The translations under genes were made by a program, and so were the position numbers. Below, piece after piece: positions 25,099 through 35,600 of a DNA stretch of 64,000 nt. The notes beneath the pieces are model-generated. The model was given only the letters and a program-made list of their open reading frames with translations. It did no database searches and was not told where the DNA came from. Source of the DNA: Setoptus koraiensis (Eukaryota; Arthropoda); assembly GCA_048013815.1 (NCBI GenBank), contig CM106585.1:5332001-5396000 (forward strand), in the 5' to 3' direction. Each line of letters starts with the position of its first letter. Position 1 is the stretch's first letter.

Positions 25099-26887
25099 CA
25101 GATGTTGGAACGGTCAAATGTCAATGTCCGATGCGTTGGACACGATAAAATTGTGGGCAGCTCGAACATGCCATGATTGGGAACAGATAACGACAGACAG
25201 TAATCGACTGTCATGTTTGATTGCGTCATAAGTGTCAATTGTGCTCTTATTAATAGTGTCTGCTTGTGAGATGTGTGCACGCTTCACCAAATCGACGCAC
25301 ACTGGCCAAATCCAATAAATTATCCATTGCGACAAGGGATAAACGTGGCCAGCACAACGATGGCCGGACCTGAGCAGACCGTCTCGCCAGACAGTGAGTC
25401 TCACTGAGTGAGAGAGCGACAAAGAGCTCGTTGTTTGGCTCGGGTGCCTCTGAAAAGTGTCTAGCCGCTCCATTTGGTTGGCTGGCCGTTTGGGGCGACA
25501 CTCGAACTTGTGCGGGGCACACTGGCACAGTTGCCCGTGGAGCGGACCGGCGCAATCCATGTCGAAATCACCTGAGCGCCCCTCTCGATGCTCACCTGAG
25601 CGCGCGCGCGCGCGTGTAAGTGGAATGAATGTAAGCGGCTCGCGAGGGCGACGCTGATTGATTCGCACATCCGCGCCGGGCCGTTCCGACAGCTCGCACT
25701 CTGGCGACTGCGAGCGCCCCGCCACTCCGACGACGCGAAGACTGCGAGCGCTCGCGCCACTCCCAACTTGGCAGTCCCAGGACCCAAACGACGACGCGAC
25801 GACGCCCCAAACGATTAAGACGCCACCCGGCGCAAGCCACTTTTTGCTGGCTGTCATCGGGGCGCTGGCGAGGCGCGATTATTCAAGTGTAAATATTTGC
25901 ATCTGCATTGTTGGCGGCGCCATTGTGCAGCCGTCGCCAGCCAGCTTTGGTCGGCTCGAGCTTCTCGCGAATTCGCTCCGGCGGCAGCTCGCGGCAACTC
26001 GCGGCGCCCCTAGCTGCAAGTCGGCCTCTGACTGCGCGCCAGTGGGTGCGCGCGATACCATTGTGCGCCCAACGGTCTCACCTGTTCTCGGCTCGGCGGG
26101 CGCTGCGATCGCAACGCCAGTCGCTGATGGCCAGATAAAGGACGACACAGATTGAATGATGATGATCGAGAGATAGCGCGCCAACCGAACAGGTAATGCG
26201 CAAACTGAACAGGTAACGCACGAGCCAATACAACACACACGCACGACAACGGTAATGGCATGGAGTGGCGGAATTGAGCAACCGGAATGGAATCGCGCCA
26301 GCCCGCCTGTCAACTGGCGTTCGCTAATGGCAGCCGTCGCACCAGAATCATATTATCATCATTATGGCCGGCCCACTGTGCCGGCCCCCCCCCCCCAGTG
26401 CAATGGAAGTGCAACGCGCAAGCTGCGCACGGGCCCATGGCCGCCCCCCGATGAGACAACAATGCCCGCCCGCCCTCCCCTCCCCGATGAGACAACAATG
26501 CCCGCCGGGTTCGGCCCCGCGACCCGCGCACGCCCTCACAAAGCGTGACCGAGGCAACCGACGGCCAGCTACCGTGTTGTACCGACGGGGCCACTGACCA
26601 TTAGCGGCCCCGTCGACAACGCGGGCCTCGCGGGCTGCCAGTCACGGCCCCCAATTCGGCTGCGCAATTTGGAGCGCGCCGGCTGGGCGCTGCAAGCTGG
26701 CCAAGCCGACCAAGCTGGAGAGGGCACCCGCGACAACGGCCTGGGCCTCACGAAATCAAGTCGCTGGCCGGCCGGCCGGTGTGGGCACGGCGCCCATCAA
26801 TTTGCTCGTCATGTGCCGCTGACACACGCGGTGGCGGGCCGACTGGACGCGCCGACCGGCTGTCGGGCCGTTGCCCAGCCACGGTCG

Positions 26888-26994
26888 TGTTGTTGTTGTC
26901 GGTGGTGCTGTTGTTGCCGTTGTTGTCGTTGCCGTTGTTGTCGTTGCCGTTGTTGTTATTGTTGCTGTCGGTGTTGCTGTTGTTGTCGTTGGTG
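26888..26994. repeat. GTT/GTC/GCC trinucleotide repeat
   Basis: About 105 bp. Part of it has a 15-bp higher-order unit, TTGTTGTCGTTGCCG. Confidence 0.9.
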
Positions 26995-27170
26995 CCGTTC
27001 AACGGTGCGCCGACGGAGCGAGTGTGTAACTCGATACGCGTCGCTTGTTGTCGCTGTTATTCACTTATTAGCTGTCCGCCGTATTGTCGCCGGCGAGCCA
27101 GCCAATAAATGCGGGGGCGGCACACGCTGCACTTAATCCGGCCAGGTTAACTTTGGGCCGGAGCTGCGAC

Positions 27171-27215
27171 AACAGCAACAACAGCGACAGCAGCAACAAC
27201 GGCAACAACAACAAC
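27171..27215. repeat. (CAA/CAG)n repeat
   Basis: A short CAA/CAG/CGA triplet tract. Confidence 0.85.
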
Positions 27216-28070
27216 TGCGTGCCAGCGCGAGCTCCCGGTGCGAGGGGCCCGCATCGACAGTTGGACGAGTTTCCATTGTTCACGCTGAGCACGCTCGCCG
27301 ATGCACCCAGCGGATCCTGTGGGGCCCGCGACCAGCTGACCGGCATCCATTTTGGGGCCCGGCGTGGAAATACTTGAGCGCGCTGGCAGCATCACGCGGG
27401 CACGCAGTTGTTGCTGCCGCTGTTGTTGTTGTTTTCGTTGTCGGTGACGTTTTGCGCTGTTTGTCGCCCCCGGTTGCGGACAGACGTTGCTGCTGTGCAA
27501 AATCTGGCGCCGATTAAATGGAACTGGCGCTGGCACTGGCGAAATGGCACTTGTGTTGTTGTGTCGCGCCCCCCACCCCCATTCAAATTCACGCCAACGC
27601 TACCGTCACCGTTGTCGGCTTGACAGAATGATCCCCTCGAGAGAGCGGCGCGAATAATGGCGAGCTTATGGACTGGCTATGGCGTGGCGCCGCAAGTGGC
27701 CCCCACAATTGCCAGCCAGCCGGCCAGCCAGCGACAATGGCGCACAATGGCACACAAATGTTGTGCGCGCGGATAATTCCGTCGGCGCCAATATACTTAT
27801 ACAGCCTCTCATAACTGCCACGCTCTTGCCTTATAACTGTCTTATGCGGTCGCCCGTATCATGGGCCCCATAAGCGTTTGCGTGGCCCCACAAACTGATT
27901 GTCACACCCTGCAATAACAATAACTGGCTGGCTTTGTAATCATTGCCAGCGCATCTTGCGCTCGCTCGCGTTTACGGCCCCCATTTACAGGCGCTCTCTC
28001 ACACACAAATATATGTATGTCGGCCCCAAAACTGGAAAAACTGGCGCCGGCCCACAGTGCGCCCCAATAT

Positions 28071-28150
28071 GCCCCAACGAGCCGCAAGGTGCCCCAACGA
28101 GCCGCAAGGTGCCCTAGCGAGCCGCACTGTGCCCCGATGAGCGGCGATGC
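28071..28150. repeat. Minisatellite, 4 x 20 bp
   Basis: Twenty-bp units start at 28071, 28091, 28111 and 28131. The first two are identical (GCCCCAACGAGCCGCAAGGT). Confidence 0.94.
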
Positions 28151-29273
28151 GCCGTCACAGGCTGTCACGGGCCGCAATGCGCCGTAATATGCCGCTTGTC
28201 GCAGTTTCGTCCACGAAGGCCGCCCGCTTTGTTCACGCTGTCAGTGTCGGTTTGCTCGCGCTCGCCACTGGTCATCGCCGGTCCGGCCAGATATTTCGGA
28301 ACGAGCGATAGTCAGATATTTCGGCGCAAGCGCCAGTCAGATATTTCGTTGCACAGCTCAAGACATTCGAGGCGCGGCGCTTTCGTGCATCGCGGCACAC
28401 AGGTCGGCCGAGCGGCGGGCCCCATTAGCTGATTATCGCATCGAATATGCATAATTGAGTCGGATGGTTGGACAGGTGCGCGCGTTGTTGATTGGCGCCG
28501 TGGAGCGGGCCGCACATGCCCGCGGTTGAGCACGAGCCAAATTAACTGGACCAACGGCCAAGGGTAATAACAAAGAGGCAAGAACGCGCGTCGGGCGACA
28601 AGATAACTGTCTGTCGGGCTGGCTGGCACGTAAATCGCACGTGCCGGCCAGTTATCTTAGTGTATGATATGACTGCTGCCGAAATCTCTGGATATGCAAT
28701 TGAATTTAGATTGGTATCACGAGATCCGTGCGCCTGGCACGCGCGTTTAGGAGCCGCTCCAATTGGCGCCACTGGCCGTCGGATCATCGGCGACCGGCGA
28801 CCAGCGACCAGCGACTGGCCACTGACCACTAGTGACCAGCGACTGGCGACACAACAAAATTGCAAGCATTCCGGCCACTCAAGTGACGTCACACGTCCAG
28901 TTGGCTCGTTCCATTGTGCGGGCACAATACAGCGGCCGGCGAGTCGGTTAGAAAGACGACGAGTCAGCCGTAAGTGACCGCGACACACGCAAGCGATAAA
29001 GCGAGGGCCGCAAATGCAGGGCCAATGCACATGAACGATGCAACGGCGGCACAAGAGATTGAAAATGTAATATTGTTATGTAATGCAATTCCGATTCGAC
29101 CAATTTAATTCGTTTTTTCGCGCGCGCACTGGCATCTTGTTTTGAGAGGTTTTCAGCCAAACTGAGTCGTTGTCGGCCAGACAAAATTGGTCGCTCTGTC
29201 ACAAACTGGCGACAAAGCGACAAAACGACGGAGCGACAGAACGACAGAACGACAAAACACTCGCTCTCTCACT

Positions 29274-29311
29274 GTTTGTCGACTGGGCCCAGCGTGGCCC
29301 AGTCGACAAAC
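29274..29311. repeat. 16-bp perfect inverted repeat (hairpin)
   Basis: Arms 29274-29289 and 29296-29311 are exact complements with a 6-nt loop. GGGCC and GGCCC flank the loop. Confidence 0.92.
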
Positions 29312-29430
29312 GCCAATTATAATTAGTCGCTAATTAATGCGTCGGCGCCACTTACCTGGCTGGCCGCTGTTAGTGGCCGGTGCGAATAAATGCAAATTAG
29401 CTTGCTGTTGTTGCGGCTTGCTGCTGCTGT

Positions 29431-29483
29431 TGCGCTAAACGATGTTGCGCTAAACGATGTTGCGCTAAACGATGTTGCGCCAA
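29431..29483. repeat. Tandem repeat, 3.5 x 15 bp
   Basis: Three identical TGCGCTAAACGATGT units and a diverged partial copy. Confidence 0.95.
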
Positions 29484-30110
29484 AATGGCGTTGTTGTCGC
29501 TCGTATCAAACGCGTGTTGGCGAGCTTGCTGGGGCCCACAATGTTTGCGCTTGTGTGTTTCTGTCCGCTGCTTCTACTGCTTGTTCGCCGCTGCAAGCCC
29601 ACAAACAAATGCCACGGATAAACACGTGACGGATAATCGGTGATTCGGTTGAGTTTATTCTTACTTTATTTCTCGCGTTTCATTCATCGTTCACACAGTT
29701 GACACAAAGTTTGACACATTGTAATAATTGTTGCTGTTATTGTCGGTATTGTCGACACAGGTATCACATGTGCCGGTTAGTTTTTTCACACAGTTTTCAC
29801 AGTTTCACAGTTTTCAGTCAGTGTTGCTAGCGGGGTTTGCGCGCACTATTGTGATTCGCTATTGTGTGTCAGTGTAAACTTTTTGCGTGCCAAGACACAC
29901 TCACAGTTGACATTGTGGCCGAATGTAAACAACATTTGCACAACAACAACAACGCCTACAATGCCGACAACAGCTGCTCCACTGATGATACGCCGATGGC
30001 CGATATTGGCAACGCAATGACAACTCAATCTTGAGATGAGACTTTCGAACAACTCAGGTGACAGTTGCCGCTGTTGTTGAGCTTGACAGGACAACAACAA
30101 CAACAACACG

Positions 30111-30225
30111 GTTGTGCGTGTGCGTCGTCACTTGTCGTCGTCGCGTTGTGCGTGTGCGTCGTCACTTGTCGTCGTGCGTTGTGCGTGTGCGTCGTCACTT
30201 GTCGTCGCGCGTTGTGCGTGCTCAC
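30111..30225. repeat. Minisatellite, 3 x 33-34 bp
   Basis: Units start at 30111, 30145 and 30178 with GTTGTGCGTGTGCGTCGTCA. They differ only in the last few bases, and a partial fourth copy follows. Confidence 0.93.
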
Positions 30226-30582
30226 TAATTTGGCCTGCTCTGGCGTGCGCTGGTGCCGCTGCCGCCCGATCATCAAACATCAACTCACTCACTCTAATAC
30301 TCTATACACTCTATATGCGCTGTGTAATACAAGTAATATATTTATATATTATATAGGGCACGCACTGCAACTAGTACATAAATGTATGTATGTGTTTGAG
30401 TTGTTGTTGTTGAGAATTTCTCTTCTTATGCTTCCAATTTCGTCGTCGTCGTCGTTAGCCTATTGCCGCCACTGGTGACCATCGCGAGCTGCAGCGAAAC
30501 GCTTCGAGCCGAGTCCAAACTAACAATGAGCTTGCCAGCGAACTGGCCGGCCAGCAGCCCGTTGCAGCGCCAGCACTTATTG

Positions 30583-30665
30583 AGGTCGCGCAAATACGCT
30601 GCATAGCGACCCGGTGCGCGCAAACACGGCACATAGCGACTCAGCGCGCGCAAACACGCACGCAG
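30583..30665. repeat. Minisatellite, about 30-bp unit, 2-3 copies
   Basis: Copies contain GCGCAAACACG and CATAGCGAC. Confidence 0.8.
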
Positions 30666-30720
30666 AGTGCAGCAATATTGTGTGCGCATAGCGACTTCGC
30701 GCACTACCATTACCAGTTAC

Positions 30721-30776
30721 TGGCAGCAAGCTACTAGCGGCAAGCTACTAGCGGCCAGCCACTAGCGCCCGGCAGC
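30721..30776. repeat. Tandem repeat, about 14-16-bp unit
   Basis: Copies of GCAAGCTACTAGCG and a diverged GCCAGCCACTAGCG. Confidence 0.8.
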
Positions 30777-30938
30777 TCAAACAGTAAATTGTGCGTGTCT
30801 AGTGAGCGCCCCCACACACATCATTGGTAAACATTCTGACATTTATATATGGGGGGCCCATGTACAGTAAGAATATAATTTTGTTGAGCCATGAGACAAT
30901 CGCACCGACTCACACAAATTAGACACGCTAGTGTGGGG

Positions 30939-30944
30939 TTTATT
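30939..30944 (-). promoter_or_regulatory. Poly(A) signal AATAAA
   Basis: TTTATT on the plus strand gives AATAAA on minus, 113 nt beyond the stop of the gene at 31057-31623. It is the best 3'-end candidate for that gene and lies at the edge of the GC-rich region. Confidence 0.5.
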
Positions 30945-31056
30945 GCTGCTACTGCTGTTGTTTGTACACATTAATTTAAATTAAACTTGCTTTCCATTTG
31001 CTGCCATCTCTAATCTTGTTTCACATCTTGTTGCTTGCCCACTCTCTCGTTGCGCC

Positions 31057-31623
31057 TCAATCCAGCACTTGTATCAGGTAAATCAAGAAGGTGCCCAAGC
31101 TCGACAGCATTCGCCTCTTGAGTTTATCCTGTTTAACTGGACACGAATAGACGCCAGAGGACGACATTACATTTTCGCGATTATTATTTTCATTATTATT
31201 ATTGCTGCCGGCATTACATTGAGTGTGCGATACATTCGTAAAATTGCTTATATCACCGGCCACTTGACCAACAATTTCAGATGGAATAGCGCCCATTTTC
31301 ACCAACGATGACGACTCCACGTCCATTTGATTGCACATATCACAAGCATTCGATTGAGACTTAGATCTCATTCTAAATTCCTCTTTACGCTCTGACTGCT
31401 CCGTATCGGACCCGCTTATCCTTGTCCACAGATTTCCGCCTATGTAGTAACCGTGGCATGTGAAGGATAGCTTCTTAGTGTTCGTGTCGCCACAACAACA
31501 ACGACAATCGTTTGACTTGTCAGTGCCCGTGACCATCTTGTTATTATCATCCCGGTCCTGTTGATAGTGACCATCCCCGCAGTCCACCATTAGGTAATAC
31601 TCACAGCTTCCTTGGTGCTTCAT
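31057..31623 (-). CDS. Cysteine-rich orphan protein, 188 aa
   Basis: I do not recognise this protein. The ATG has A at -3 and an in-frame TAA lies four codons upstream, so the start is well bounded. There are 11 cysteines, with a dense CRCCCG cluster at residues 40-45, further Cys at 7, 15 and 56, a CxxC pair at 94/97, and Cys136 and Cys161. Two possible N-glycosylation sites (NFT, NVS) sit near residues 127-132, followed by a short Asn-rich run. The last 16 residues are hydrophobic (SSLGTFLIYLIQVLD) after a basic KRR, which resembles a GPI-attachment or tail-anchor signal. No N-terminal signal peptide is visible, which argues against a conventional GPI protein unless an upstream exon is missing. 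The codon mix is ordinary and an AATAAA follows at 30944. It could be a small extracellular cysteine-knot-like protein. The function is unknown. Confidence 0.55.
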   Translation of the reverse strand: MKHQGSCEYYLMVDCGDGHYQQDRDDNNKMVTGTDKSNDCRCCCGDTNTKKLSFTCHGYYIGGNLWTRISGSDTEQSERKEEFRMRSKSQSNACDMCNQMDVESSSLVKMGAIPSEIVGQVAGDISNFTNVSHTQCNAGSNNNNENNNRENVMSSSGVYSCPVKQDKLKRRMLSSLGTFLIYLIQVLD

Positions 31624-32600
31624 AGTTGTTGTTTAAGTTCGAGTGTGACTAACAGATGAAATTGTCCGCCAAAGAGTGTTCGTGATGTTGAAATTGAATT
31701 TTTCAATTATTTTCTCTATTGTTATCAACATTAATGACAATTTGAGGAATTGTAATAAAAAAAAATGACGATGATTTATTATTACTAAATTTATTATCCT
31801 TCCAATTATTTTCACCAAAAATAACAACAACTGACGCGACGCAGTATGGCTGAAGGACTTAAAATCAACAACGACCGACCGACTAGGACACTTGTCTATC
31901 GTTGAATGTTGGCGATAATGATAATTTTCAACTAATCACAATCGATTTATATAAATATTAATAATATGTGCGCACCAGCATTAATTCAATAAACAGCTTC
32001 TCAAATGACCGAATAAATTCACACTCTCTGCCAATGATGCACAACTTGACTGCTCATTAAATTCATCTGATACGAAAAACATGATTATTTCAATACAAAA
32101 TCCCATATATATTCCTTGATAGTGATGAAGGAGCTAATAATAATTGTTTCGTATTCCTATGAAATTGTGCAGTTTCACATTGAAATACGATACAATTATC
32201 GCAATGTCACGGCAGTCATCTGAGACGCTTCAAATTTTTTGTCGCCTCCGTAGATGCCTCTGATTCATTATATCCTTGTTGTTTCTTTCAATAAAATAAT
32301 CAATAGAGAAAAATAAACATGCAACCCAGTCGTTCATCTTAATAATTCTTATAATTATCTATTTATTGTGCTTAATCTAATTTCAGGTTGCACTTTCGCA
32401 AACATTATTTTACAACAATTAATCTATTGCATGTGACTATAAAAAGACGACATTATTGCACATATATTGACATTATCGACACTTTTGTTAATCTTTTCAC
32501 TCGGGGATTGGTGCTTGATAAATTTCTGACCACCCGTATACTGTATTTTCTTCCTCCACTTCATTTATATATTTATATTTTTAGTTACTGTATGTACTGT
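31624..32600. other. AT-rich intergenic DNA, no gene seen
   Basis: This separates two minus-strand genes. It contains AT-rich sequence, a TATA-like TATATAAAT on the minus strand near 31946-31956 that is too far from the next ATG to assign, and no open frame with coding character. Confidence 0.6.
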
Positions 32601-32606
32601 TTTATT
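32601..32606 (-). promoter_or_regulatory. Poly(A) signal AATAAA
   Basis: AATAAA on the minus strand, about 20 nt past the TGA of the giant gene. It supports the end of that transcript and a very short 3' UTR. Confidence 0.65.
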
Positions 32607-32626
32607 TACTTGCATTATTCATGCTC

Positions 32627-35600
32627 TCATGAATCCTGCGGCGATGAGAATTTGTTTGGGTCATCCATAGAAATGTCAGCCGTTACCCAATCGACAAAAT
32701 TTTGGCCTTGACGAAAATTCTTAGTTGGTATGGCAAAATGTTCCTTCACTTGTTCAGGCGTTGGATGATGATCTAGATTCGACATTTCCGGTTTGGGGCC
32801 AAAGTCTAAATTAGACGACAATTGTGGATCATCAACAGGTACATCGATCCACTTGCCATCAACTAACTTCTTCTTTTTTCCCTCCTTGGCCCATTTTTTA
32901 TCATGCCAATGCTCTTCTTCTCTGTGCTCAAACAATCTATCGCGAGATTTTTCATTGCCCTGATCGTGATGCAATTCCATTTCCCCTTTGGCACCCTTGT
33001 TTGAAGCTGTTGGATTATTTTTGCTACCACTTATGAGAGCTAGAGGCTCGAGATGACTCTCCTCGGCATCCTTGCCTTTCCATCTAATTTGAATTTGATA
33101 CTGATGTGGCACCACATTGGGATCGTCCTCATGAGAGTATTTGTTGTATTTATTCTTTGAGTAGATACCACTATCCTCTGAACTATCAGTGGACGCAGCA
33201 TCGGTTGAATCATCGGAGGATGTGTCGTTATTTCTGGGGTTATCATTGTAGGTGGTCACTTTTTGATTATTTTCATCGGCGGATGCTGCCGTCGATGACA
33301 AAATAGACTCTTGGTGGGGATCCTTGTGTTTGTTAAGACTGGCGCTCCTTGTCACTTGAGCCATGATGTCATTGATCGAAGTAGGTGTTGTGGTCATTAA
33401 TGCCGACGGTGTTTCGTTATGAGAATTTCTATTTTGTTCCTTGGTGATTGATTGATCCCCGGAGAGTATATCTGACACAGCAAACGATGATGAATCAGAG
33501 GAATTTGGCGTTGGGGATACCACCCCATGATGATAAAATAGATTGGCCCCATGATGATCATTCTGTTCACTATTCGTAGTAGTATCTTGGTAGGGATGAT
33601 GATCAACCTCTTCATTAAGATGAATAGATGGCGTTGGAGAAGGAACTGAGCTTGTCGGATTGTCACCCACTGTTGATTGTGTATCATCATTTTTTAAGGC
33701 CGTTCTTATGGTGGGTCTTGCTGTGTAAACCAAATGTCGGCTGCTGTTGTTGTCATTAACGGGACCAACACTCAACAGGTTGTCGTTTGGATTGTGGTTG
33801 CTATTGTTCTCAGAACCAACACCCAAAAGATTATTATTGTTCACACTATTGGCCTCTTCCTCGGCAGCTAAGTGTAGACTTTCCATCAGTCTGGGTCCGT
33901 TGCTGGCCAATGTGACAGAGTAATCCTCATTATTTTCATTGTTATTCTTCGACACTAAAGGGCTTGGATCCCCGTATTTGTTGCCTGTATTACTGGCCTC
34001 TGGCTGTTGTGTTGGCCTCGCTGTTGGCTGATAATAAGACAGGCTCGGTGTTGATGAGGGTACATAATTTTTGTAGGTTGTGTTGCGTAAGTTGTACTTG
34101 CTTGTTGTTGCTGTTGCAATTGGCTTGTAATTTGAGTCGGTCTGCCTTCTGTCTTTGGCTTGATGCTGTTGTTGTCTGTGATGATATTGTTGATTCGATT
34201 GTAGTACATTTTTCAGTGTTGGCTTCTCCACGCTATAATCAAATGATCTGGTATATTCATCATTAGATCTAAGTGGCTTTAATGTGGTATGATTCCTCTT
34301 GTAACTCTGCTTTCTGTTACCACCAGTGCTATTGTTGGTTTTTGCTGATGAACGTGCACTGTTATTGGATTTTCTCTGATTGTTCATGCTGTGAAAAGAA
34401 CCACTGTCCGCCATTGAATTGGTGTTGCTGTTGTTATCACCAGAGATGTTTGCAGCGGTTGTGCTGGTATTATTATTACAGTTACATTCTGTTGTTGTTT
34501 CTGGCGGTGGTAAATCTTGAACCGTATCTTCCGGTACACCAGGCACAGTTTCCGGTTTCATTGGTGATGGCAAGGCTGATTGTAGATGATGTTTTCTCAA
34601 ACGAGTATTGTTCGTTATTGTTTTATTGTTATATCTGTAACCATACTGCCTATTCCCATCGGTTGATTGATTGGGGCCAACATTGATATCGCGCTTCTTG
34701 GTACCCTGAAACTGATCATCTTCATCATTGTTGTAATTATTGTTGGCAGAAGGCCTCATCATAGGATCATTTTGTGGTCTCGGAGCCGGAGTTGGCAGTG
34801 TAATATTGTTCTCTGAAGATTGTGAGGTAGATCTATCGTCGAGATTAATGTTATCATTGTTACCATTAATATTGTTATTATCGCCATCTGTTATTTGCGG
34901 GGGTGCTGTTGTTGTTGTATCGCCACCTGTATCAGGAAATTTCTCAAGACGATAACCGTCGCCATCGTCGTCATCATCATCTTGCTCATTATTATTATAG
35001 TCCATATCTGTGTTTTGTGGGAGGTTGCCATTTTCATTGTTGTTATTTTCTCCATTATATGAGTGATCGTTATTACTAATAATATCATTATTATTAACTA
35101 ATTTGGTTGATTGATCATGCTGATTATGCATATCTAATGGATTTGTCTGTTGATGATTGATGTTGTCGGTGTTGCTGGTATCTTTTGATGAGGTTCGCAT
35201 CTTGGCTCGTCTACCATTATGTGAATTCTCTTTGCGAGTTCCAGCTCCATCGGAGTATTCATTATTGTTCGTGTTGTCTGGACGATATATTCTTTTCGTC
35301 CTATCTCTAGTGTTCGGCTTCCTAATTCCATAATTGTCGTCATCGTTTGATCTTGCTGATTCTTGACGTGATTTTGCCTGAGCAGGTTGATAGTTTTGTT
35401 GTCCTTGAGGTTTATTTATCCTCTTCTTACGTTGTTTGTTGGTGGTAGATGGTTGCTTATCTTTCACTGGAGCCTCGTCTCTAGCCATTAAACTCTGTCC
35501 TTTGCCATCTGACGATACAGTGGAATGTCGCGAGAATTTAGTGGGCCTAAGGACGTTATCATTGGTATCTCTGGCCATTTGTTGATGTTGTTGTTGCTGT

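Larger units (their letters stand above)
1..30900. other. GC-rich, repeat-dense region without a supportable gene
   Basis: I see no exon, tRNA, rRNA or transposase that can be supported here. Open frames are frequent, overlap on both strands, and break into compositional runs (poly-Val, poly-Leu, Pro/Arg/Ala-rich) as expected from GC-rich simple DNA. What the region holds is GC-only palindromes (about 60 GGGCCC sites by eye, and many GGCGCC and GCCGGC), microsatellites, short minisatellites and hairpins, listed separately below. CpG is abundant, so there is no sign of methylation-driven depletion. The region ends close to the polyadenylation signal of the gene at 31057-31623. It could be intergenic heterochromatin, a very large intron or regulatory DNA of a gene outside the window. 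The sequence does not decide between these. Confidence 0.7.

Noticed and set aside
25114-25857. 247-codon minus-strand open frame
   Set aside because: Arg/Ser/Ala-rich without a recognisable motif, with competing frames on the other strand. GC-rich DNA gives such frames by chance.
1-30900. The GC-rich half as bacterial contamination
   Set aside because: It has eukaryotic microsatellites of the same types as the right half, no bacterial genes, and the GGGGCCCC word recurs at 56.3 kb. An assembly join near 30.9 kb remains possible.
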